This document shows positions 43,104-48,931 of a stretch of DNA of 48,931 bases, piece after piece. The stretch lies in the NCBI GenBank assembly GCA_050011895.1, contig JBEKIF010000060.1, positions 1 through 48,931 of the forward strand, in the 5' to 3' direction. Both the position numbers and the translations under genes were made by a program. The notes under the pieces were generated by a model that was not told the DNA's origin, did no database searches, and saw only the letters and a list, made by a program, of their open reading frames with translations. The stretch's first letter is position 1. Every line of letters begins with the position of its first letter. The stretch is from DATBGO01 sp050011895 (lineage in GTDB: Bacteria; Actinomycetota; Actinomycetes; Streptosporangiales; Streptosporangiaceae).

Positions 43104-43524
43104 CTACGCCGTACCGCACTCCCGGGGTCCCGGCACCTGCATCGAAGAGGCACCTGGGACGGCGCCTAGGTTGTTGAGGGCCCAGCCTTGGCCGCGGAGG
43201 TCGCCGATGTCGCGGAACAGTTGCAGCGCCTGGGTCTGGCTAGTGGTGGCGGCCGGGTTGTCGCCGGTCAGGCTTTTGCGCGAAGCCCAGGCTGCTGAGG
43301 GCCCGGGCTTGGCCCTGCTGGTCGTTGCCCATCTGTGCAGCGGCAACCGCGGCCTGGCCGAGTGCGACAGCTTCGTCCCAGTAGCCTTCTGCGTGAAGGA
43401 AGTCGCTTATCGCGGCGGGAATTCGGAGGGCGTGACTAATACGCGCATGGGCTGCGGCATAGTCGACGCAGGCGTACACCGAGCGGACCCGCCCTGGCCC
43501 CTCCGCCGTCAGCCGCCCCGTCAC
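43104..43524 (-). pseudogene. TPR-repeat regulator fragment
   Basis: ALRIPAAISDFLHAEGYWDE with ALGQAAVAAAQMGNDQQGQA and, in another frame, TQALQLFRDIGDLRGQGWAL with NNLG are TPR repeats as found in NB-ARC/SARP regulators. One frameshift and no other domains. Confidence 0.6.
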
Positions 43525-43687
43525 CAGCAGACGTCCTGACGGGCACCCGCAAGCTGGGCGCTGCGCACGTCAGGCGGTGAACTGCTGGGCGTCCGGGATC
43601 GGGGCATCGGTAAGTTAGCCGTCAGGCTGAGCCGCAAGCGGGGAGTGGCCGGGCCACGCCCAGCCAAGTCCAGCGACGGTACGACCT

Positions 43688-43729
43688 CGTCCTAGCGAGG
43701 GCCGGTGGTTCGAATCCACCTGCGCCCAC
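43688..43729 (+). tRNA. tRNA 3'-end fragment (T arm and acceptor strand)
   Basis: GGTGG-TTCGAAT-CCACC (43704-43720) is a complete T arm with the invariant TTCGAAT loop, followed by TGCGCCCA like an acceptor 3' strand. No D arm or matching 5' acceptor strand (GGGCGC...) is found in the preceding 80 bases. Probably a partial tRNA copy such as an element-attachment remnant. Confidence 0.5.
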
Positions 43730-43936
43730 TGTTTTAGCAGGCCAGCACCCGATCCGGTGCAGCAGCAGATCAAGCCCGGCCGGCGTGCAGCTGACGGCGA
43801 GCCAGCTACCCTCGCCGGTCTGTTGCCGGGCTGTCGGACAATAACGGACGCGATCGGCGCCATTGCTTGACATTTCTGATCGAGTGCCCGTGAATGAGAG
43901 CGAACAGCGCCGTGCAGGGGGGTATGGGGGGGACCA

Positions 43937-44827
43937 TTGCGTTCTTGCCGTGCATGCGGCAGCGAATCCCGGCCGCAGGCCAAATTCTGCGCATCCTGCG
44001 GCGCCGCTATCGCGTGGCCGGACAACGGCCCGGCGTCATCAGGAAGGGGGCCAGGACTGCCTGACAGTGAACCGGCGTCGTCAGGCATGCAGACGAGCGT
44101 GGCGCCCGTCGCTGTGCCGCCTGCCCGCGTGTCGCCCCCCGTCACGCCAGTACCGCCGGGGGAGAAGTCAACCGATCCCACGCGACGGTCTCGGCTGCTG
44201 GCCATCACCGGCGCTGCGGTGGCAGTCGCCGGGTTAGCCATGCTCGGGCTGGTCTGGGAGCACTCGTTCGGGCAGCAGGCGCCAAGGCGGCCCGCGCTCG
44301 CGTTCTCGACTGCCTCCGCCGAGGCCAACCCGGCCTCGTCGCCGGCCACAGCCGCTCCGTCGTCTTCGGCGTCGTTGTCGCCGCAGCAGGCGGCGATCGG
44401 CCTAGCGGCGCTGCTCGGGCACAGCGTGACCGATCGCGCGTCGGTGAATGGCGCGTTCACCGACGTTGAGACCTGCGGCCCGCGCCAGGCACAGGACGTT
44501 CGGACGTTCAGCCAGGCGGCGGGGTCCCGGCGGCAGTTGCTCGCACAGCTGGCCAGCATGCCCGGCCGGTCGGCGTTGTCGCCGTCGATGCTGGCGGACC
44601 TGGCCAGCGCCTGGCAGGCGTCGGCCAGCGCTGATACCGACCTTGCGGCCTGGGCTCACGATCAGGCCACGGGCGGCTGCTCGGCCGGTAACCAGTCCGA
44701 TCCCCATTTCCAGGCGGCCACCGGGCCCAACCGGCAGGCGACCGCAGGCAAGCGTGCCTTCCTCCGGCTGTGGGATCCGCTGGCTCGCCAGTACGGGCTG
44801 ACCACCTATCAGCAGAACCAAATCTGA
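43937..44827 (+). CDS. Zinc-ribbon single-pass membrane protein
   Basis: A 296-residue protein, TTG start behind GGGGGGA. A double-Cys ribbon (Cys4, Cys7, Cys18, Cys21: CRACGS…FCASCG) is cytoplasmic; after a Pro/Ser linker one membrane helix (AITGAAVAVAGLAMLGLVW) leads to a Ser/Ala-rich stretch and a helical outer domain with two Cys (TCGPRQ, GGCSAG). Architecture resembles actinobacterial envelope sensors, but no family is recognised. Convergent with the Hsp70-like gene. Confidence 0.72.
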   Translation: MRSCRACGSESRPQAKFCASCGAAIAWPDNGPASSGRGPGLPDSEPASSGMQTSVAPVAVPPARVSPPVTPVPPGEKSTDPTRRSRLLAITGAAVAVAGLAMLGLVWEHSFGQQAPRRPALAFSTASAEANPASSPATAAPSSSASLSPQQAAIGLAALLGHSVTDRASVNGAFTDVETCGPRQAQDVRTFSQAAGSRRQLLAQLASMPGRSALSPSMLADLASAWQASASADTDLAAWAHDQATGGCSAGNQSDPHFQAATGPNRQATAGKRAFLRLWDPLARQYGLTTYQQNQI

Positions 44828-44875
44828 GCCTGTCGCGGGTCCCGGCGTGACAGAGGCGGTCCCGGCAGCGGGAAG

Positions 44876-46552
44876 CTAACCGGACGGGCGCTCAGCTAGC
44901 GTGGCGATCTGAGGATTGACCAGCCCGGAAAGATGCCCGAACGAGACGGCGCCGACGGGATGGCACGGGGTGGGCGAGATCGTGTCGTCGCCGAAGCTAA
45001 ATACGACCCCGGCAGGAGCGACGTTCATGGCGACGTAGCCGGGCGTGAGCATCCGCGCCAGCACAGGCGGAAGCTTCCCTGCACCCCAGCCAGGCATTTC
45101 GTCGCAGGTGCGAATACTTTCCTGCGCCTGGAGTTCTGCGCTCAGCGCGCGGACCCCCGGTGCTCTGAAGGCGGCGGCCGTTAAAATGTGATCCGGGCTG
45201 ACTATCGCACCAGTGTCCATGCGGACCGTCACGGCTGTCAGACCGTATGAAACGTCTCCCGCGCCGGGATTGTGGACGTAGTACATGTACTTGACGGATA
45301 GCAATTCGCCGTCGGAGTATACGGTGTCTTCGAATGTGATGAATCCGTCGCCGGGCACGGCAGACGGGGCGTGAGTCTTAGTCATCGCGTTGACGGCCCC
45401 GATGGCGGGCGCGCGTAGCTCGGCGTTGATCACCTGCTGGAGTGCGCTGCTGGGCATACGTGTGATGATCGGGTACTGCTCGGACAGCTTGTACGGGTCG
45501 GCCGCATCTGACGGCATGATCAGCCTGTGCAAGGTGATGCGGTACGGCGGCGTGGCAGCCGGCCGCGTCAGGGTCCGTACCACGAGGAACGCGACGGCCG
45601 CCCAAGCGCACGCCGCGATGACCCAGGCCCAGCGTGCGATCGTCCGCCACGGGCGGCCTGCGGCGGACGGTGGCTCCGGCTGAGAGCCGGCCAGGTCATC
45701 GGCAGGTTCGCGAGATGGCGCGCCGACGGTATTGACGGCGCCGAGCACGACGGCGCCCGAGCCCGGGGCTAGCTGCGGTTCAACGCCCAGGATCTGGATG
45801 AGCAGGGCCGCAGCCCGATGCGGTGAGGCGAGCTCGCCCGTGACGCAGACGGCACCGAGCTGACTAGGGGCACAGCCAGCGCTGGTGACGGTAGCGAGCA
45901 ACTCGTAGCCGCCCTGCCGCAAGGCCACTTCCGGGTCGTCACCCGCGGACCGGGCCAGGCCGCCGGGCATGCCGGCAGACTGGAATCCGTCGTGAGTCCT
46001 TCGCAGCATGGCAGTCTCGATGCTGGCGGCGTCCACGTCCAGCACAGCCACCCGCTGGCCGGGACTAGCGTCGGCGGCCAGGGCGCCAGCGGCGGCCACC
46101 GGCCTGGCGAGGAAGTCCGGTTCGGGCAGGCCGGCGGCGGCTGCCGCCGCGCGCAGCACTGCGAGTACGTGCTCAGCGGGATCAGCGGGATGAATCAGGA
46201 CTAAATGCGCGGGCTTGGCTGGAGCGTTTTCCGGCGCGGCCTCGTCGGTCACTGCCGCGAGGATTGCCCGGTAAACCTCCGTTAAGGCAACCTCTGTCCC
46301 GCCGACAATGATTGTCGTCCCCTCGCTAAGAGAACGCTTAGGCGAGAACACGGCGTGCCCGGGATCCAGCGCGGCCAGCTGAGCGGCTGCCCGGCCCGCC
46401 AGTAGCTCCTGAGCAGGGCCGATGAACACAACAGACGGCAGCTCCTGCGCGTCTGCGAACTCTACGATCTTCGCCCCGTGCCGGTCCTTAACCGCGGCGG
46501 CTACTGAGGTATCGCGAATATCAACCGCAAGAGCCCACCTATCGGCGGCCAT
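44876..46552 (-). CDS. Hsp70-like ATPase domain, membrane segment and DUF3298/RsiV-like outer domain
   Basis: A 558-residue protein from ATG 46552 (GGGGGAGAG upstream; the frame runs further back but overlaps the divergent gene). Residues 1-290 follow the Hsp70 actin-fold order (WALAVDIRDTSVAAAV, LPSVVFI, VFSPKRSLSEG, LVLIHPADPAEHVLAVLRAA, RVAVLDVDAASIETAML, GAVVLGAV). The phosphate loops are degenerate: no GTT after the first strand and no GGG in the second. One membrane helix (about 304-325) precedes an outer domain of DUF3298 type (YYVHNPGAGDVSYGLTAVTV; GYVAMNVAPAGVVFSFGDD). It may sense envelope state and signal inward. Confidence 0.75.
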   Translation of the reverse strand: MAADRWALAVDIRDTSVAAAVKDRHGAKIVEFADAQELPSVVFIGPAQELLAGRAAAQLAALDPGHAVFSPKRSLSEGTTIIVGGTEVALTEVYRAILAAVTDEAAPENAPAKPAHLVLIHPADPAEHVLAVLRAAAAAAGLPEPDFLARPVAAAGALAADASPGQRVAVLDVDAASIETAMLRRTHDGFQSAGMPGGLARSAGDDPEVALRQGGYELLATVTSAGCAPSQLGAVCVTGELASPHRAAALLIQILGVEPQLAPGSGAVVLGAVNTVGAPSREPADDLAGSQPEPPSAAGRPWRTIARWAWVIAACAWAAVAFLVVRTLTRPAATPPYRITLHRLIMPSDAADPYKLSEQYPIITRMPSSALQQVINAELRAPAIGAVNAMTKTHAPSAVPGDGFITFEDTVYSDGELLSVKYMYYVHNPGAGDVSYGLTAVTVRMDTGAIVSPDHILTAAAFRAPGVRALSAELQAQESIRTCDEMPGWGAGKLPPVLARMLTPGYVAMNVAPAGVVFSFGDDTISPTPCHPVGAVSFGHLSGLVNPQIATLAERPSG

Positions 46553-46697
46553 CAGCTCTCCCCCTGCCGCGTCGTGCCCTTGAGCGGCTGGCGGCATACT
46601 TGCGGCTAGTGTCAGCGCCCGGGCAATAGCCCTACTATGCCGCCATTTAGTGAATAAGATTGGGGCTTTCGCGGGAAGCGAGGTAGGGGGCCCCACG

Positions 46698-48101
46698 ATG
46701 AACGACAGCGCGGCAGGTGGCGCAGGCTCGGTAGCTGACCTGGCCGCCCTGCTCCAGGCGGTGGCATTAGGCGCCCATGGCCGGCACGGCCGTCCGCTTT
46801 GGGAGAGCCTGGCCCGCGTGGTCACTACCGACGACGGATCACGTACCGAGGAACTCTTGGCGAGTGCAGCGGTGCTCGCCGCCCTGCACGAACAGCCCGC
46901 CGACTCCGGCCGGGCGGAGGCCCTAGCCCGGGTGCTCCTGGCCCGCGGCGAGGCGAATCCGGCTTTCCGTGAGAGATTCGGCTCCTGGCGGCAGCAAGAG
47001 CAGGCCCGAGCGCTAGAGCACGCCATCGGCGAGCGGCCGGTCGCCGCCGTCGGCCAGGCGCAGCAGAGCACTTCCAGCATGGGGGCGCCTGCTCCGATGA
47101 TGGGCGGTCTTCCGCCCGGCAATCAGCAGTCAGGACCAGGCCCCGCTACTGTTAGGGAAGCGGCCGGTGCGGAAGTTGAGACGGCGGGTCGTCCCGGGAC
47201 CAAGCCGTGGTACCGCCGGTCGGTTGTCTACGTCGGCGCAATCGTCACCCCGGTGCTGATTGCTACCCTGACTGCCCTGGCCACCGGCAGCATCCAGAAG
47301 CTTCTGGGCAGTTCATCGTCCCCGTCTCAGAACGTCGCGGCGCCCCAGGGCTCGCAGTCGTTGCAGCCGAAGCAGAAGTCCCGCGCCGTCCCTGCCGCCG
47401 GGAGCACGATGGCCGCTGCCAGCCTGAACAGTCCGGTGCGGGTCGAAGGAGTGACGCCCCTCAACAACGGCCCGGACAACAGCTGGGCATTAGCGAGCAA
47501 GGTCGTATTGACCCGGGCGCAGCTTGCCCAGCTCAACGACTTCACCCTGAGCGGGAAGCACGGGCTTCTGCCGTCATTCAACGCAGTCGCCGTCGGGACC
47601 GGTTCCATTGACGTGACCGTCGTCGGCAATGAGAGCGGAACCGTGACGGTCAACGGGATGCAGATAGTCAAGAGCTGCCAGCCGCCCTTGGACGGGACCC
47701 TCTTTGCAAGCGACGCCCAAGGACTGCAGAGCACGGTCGGGCTCGGCTTTGACCTGGCCGCCCCGATCGGCTACGCACGCAACGATAACGGCTACTTCCA
47801 GACCGGGAACTTCTTCCAGGATCACGTCGTCACGCTCACAAACGGGGAGACGCACACGTTCAACATCATCGTTAAGGGCTCTCCGTCCTACTACTGCCGC
47901 TTCACTTTCCAGATGTCTGTCGTGACGCCCGGCGGTACGGTCACGGAGGAGATCACTGACAATGGAAGGCCGTTTGAGTCGACCGGATTGGCCCACCGGT
48001 ACCTGGCCGCGTATGTTGGCGGTGTAGGCGCCATGCTGGCTCCTGGATCTCATGACAAAAACGGTGCCTGGATTCCGGCCAATCCCAAGGCGTTCCATTA
48101 G
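46698..48101 (+). CDS. Helical N-domain / single-pass membrane protein of unknown function
   Basis: A 467-residue protein from ATG 46698 (GGTAGGGGG upstream). Residues 1-105 are helical and resemble the N-terminal modules of actinobacterial signalling or conflict proteins (LAALLQAVALGAHGRHGRPL; AEALARVLLARGEANPAFRE). A Gly/Pro/Gln-rich linker, one membrane helix (about 174-197) and an outer beta-rich domain (VTVVGNESGTVTVNGMQIV, FTFQMSVVTPGGTVTEEITD) follow. Divergent from the Hsp70-like gene across 145 bases, so probably co-regulated with it. Confidence 0.72.
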   Translation: MNDSAAGGAGSVADLAALLQAVALGAHGRHGRPLWESLARVVTTDDGSRTEELLASAAVLAALHEQPADSGRAEALARVLLARGEANPAFRERFGSWRQQEQARALEHAIGERPVAAVGQAQQSTSSMGAPAPMMGGLPPGNQQSGPGPATVREAAGAEVETAGRPGTKPWYRRSVVYVGAIVTPVLIATLTALATGSIQKLLGSSSSPSQNVAAPQGSQSLQPKQKSRAVPAAGSTMAAASLNSPVRVEGVTPLNNGPDNSWALASKVVLTRAQLAQLNDFTLSGKHGLLPSFNAVAVGTGSIDVTVVGNESGTVTVNGMQIVKSCQPPLDGTLFASDAQGLQSTVGLGFDLAAPIGYARNDNGYFQTGNFFQDHVVTLTNGETHTFNIIVKGSPSYYCRFTFQMSVVTPGGTVTEEITDNGRPFESTGLAHRYLAAYVGGVGAMLAPGSHDKNGAWIPANPKAFH

Positions 48102-48124
48102 CAGAGCTTGGTTGGCGCGGCCAG

Positions 48125-48292
48125 CTAGCAGTCCAGATGGGTGGCGCGGTAGCTGGCCGGGGCGGTGATCAGGTACCTCCTGCCCCGCGGCACGAGGTAA
48201 AGAGCGATCGTCCAGTCCGTGGTCAGCATCGCGCCAGCAGGCTGAATCCACTCATGCGCACCTTTCGCCACTGACTCCCTCTTAACACGCAT
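48125..48292 (-). CDS. Short ORF, possibly a relic
   Basis: A 55-residue frame (KGAHEWIQPAGAMLTTDWTI then ALYLVPRGRRYLITAP) that reads protein-like but matches no family I know. Confidence 0.3.
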   Translation of the reverse strand: MRVKRESVAKGAHEWIQPAGAMLTTDWTIALYLVPRGRRYLITAPASYRATHLDC

Positions 48293-48505
48293 GACCGGTC
48301 GACTCGATGCGCTGCCAGGCCACGTGCTCCATCGCGTTATGGACTCAGAACGATCTGTTCGTGCGGGTCGGCACAGGCGGCTTGAACCCGAGCGCACACC
48401 GAACGGTGCTGCGTCGGCGTGCTTCCGGCGGTGTGGTGTGCTGCCCGCCGAAGCCTGGCCGCCGTGGGGATGGCCTGCCAGCCGCGCCCGCGCGCGACGG
48501 CGCCC

Positions 48506-48931
48506 TCAGCAGGTCGCCGCCGGCCGGTAGGGGCGGAAGAACGCGCGCAGCTCCTCCGCGTAGAGCTCGGGCTCCTCGAACGGCGCGAAGTGCCCGCCGC
48601 GCGCGGGCTCAGTCACGCGCACGACGTTCGCCGTGCGCTCGAGCCACGCTCGCGGCGGGCGGACGATGTCGCCGGCGAAGAGCGAGAAGCCGGACGGCAC
48701 CTCGACCCGGCGGGCGTGCTGGGCGGGCGGGATCGCGGCGTTCGCGCGGTACATGCGCATCGACGAGCCGATCGTCCCCGTGAGCCAGTAGAGCGTGACG
48801 TTCGTGAGAATCTCGTCCTTCGTGAAGCGCCGCTCGACGTCGCCGTCGCAGTCGCTCCACGCCCGGAGCTTCTCGACGATCCACGCGGCGAGCCCGGCTG
48901 GCGAGTCGGTGAGCCCGAAGGCGGCGGTCTG
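48506..48931 (-). CDS. Epoxide hydrolase (EphB-like), C-terminal part
   Basis: The gene runs off the right edge, so only the last 141 residues are present: GLTDSPAGLAAWIVEKLRAW (cap), ILTNVTLYWLTGTIGSSMRM, VPSGFSLFAGDIVRPPRAWL and the final ARGGHFAPFEEPE with the catalytic His. This matches the microsomal-type epoxide hydrolase family. Leu is mostly CTC and Arg CGC/CGG, unlike the CTG-rich genes elsewhere in the window, hinting at transfer. Confidence 0.82.
   Translation of the reverse strand, partial: QTAAFGLTDSPAGLAAWIVEKLRAWSDCDGDVERRFTKDEILTNVTLYWLTGTIGSSMRMYRANAAIPPAQHARRVEVPSGFSLFAGDIVRPPRAWLERTANVVRVTEPARGGHFAPFEEPELYAEELRAFFRPYRPAATC

Noticed and set aside
1..48931. CRISPR arrays, rRNA genes, complete insertion sequences or prophage
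   Set aside because: No spaced repeats, rRNA signatures, intact transposases or phage structural genes were seen on reading both strands.

Overview
The window is very G+C-rich DNA with GTG and TTG starts, strong GC codon bias and dense, often overlapping genes. Its families point to an actinomycete: a luciferase-like F420-type oxidoreductase, a MOSC/ferredoxin-reductase fusion, a CRP/thioredoxin-reductase-like fusion, DUF929, SCO4226-type and DUF6582 proteins, and HxlR regulators. No ribosomal, replication or other core-genome block is present, so this looks like chromosomal accessory sequence. I cannot fix the genus from sequence alone.

Left part (1-16.3 kb). A secreted-repeat lipoprotein tail is followed by a flippase-like membrane domain fused to an alpha/beta hydrolase, a membrane-anchored DUF929 thiol protein, an HxlR regulator, and a small acyl-CoA-dehydrogenase-tail/SRPBCC/F420-type oxidoreductase operon. 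Next come a metallo-beta-lactamase-fold protein beside HxlR and reductase relics, an epoxide hydrolase, and a YceI / ABC1-kinase / DUF2236 group. The core is a BlaI-M56 protease module next to an ECF sigma factor and its membrane partner. A broken, inverted second copy of this module lies immediately to its left. Seven related 17-bp dyads (consensus TACTAAC-ACG-GATAGTA) lie between 2.5 and 14.3 kb. They sit in front of both BlaI genes, both sigma copies, the DUF929 gene and (more distantly) the DUF2236/ABC1 group, with one orphan. This looks like a local BlaI regulon in which an M56 sensor protease would relieve repression of an ECF sigma factor and envelope/redox genes.

Middle part (16.3-34.3 kb). 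This holds a zinc alcohol dehydrogenase, a relic zone (MFS, FAD monooxygenase, ATP-binding regulator and IS110 fragments), the MOSC-flavin reductase fusion, a universal stress protein and a DHA2-type MFS exporter. It continues with an IolC-like aldolase followed by an FAD monooxygenase, a DUF6582 protein, a cNMP-binding/thioredoxin-reductase-like fusion with a tiny coupled gene, a CDF metal transporter and a class-II UvrA-like ABC protein.

Right part (34.3-48.9 kb). This starts with an aldo/keto reductase and a second relic zone (DoxX, DUF4242 and LuxR fragments). An alpha/beta hydrolase-LuxR gene appears to be split by an inversion: its N-terminal half reads right and its C-terminal half reads left. 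Then come VapBC, a hydroxyisobutyrate-dehydrogenase-like enzyme, a carboxymuconolactone-decarboxylase-like protein, an SDR plus aminoglycoside-phosphotransferase-like pair, transposase and TPR relics and a tRNA 3'-end fragment. The end carries a group of envelope proteins: a zinc-ribbon membrane protein, an Hsp70-like/DUF3298-like membrane fusion, and a divergent single-pass protein. The last gene is a truncated epoxide hydrolase.

Functions come from recognised motifs read by eye; no database search was run. Relic calls rest on partial but specific similarity.
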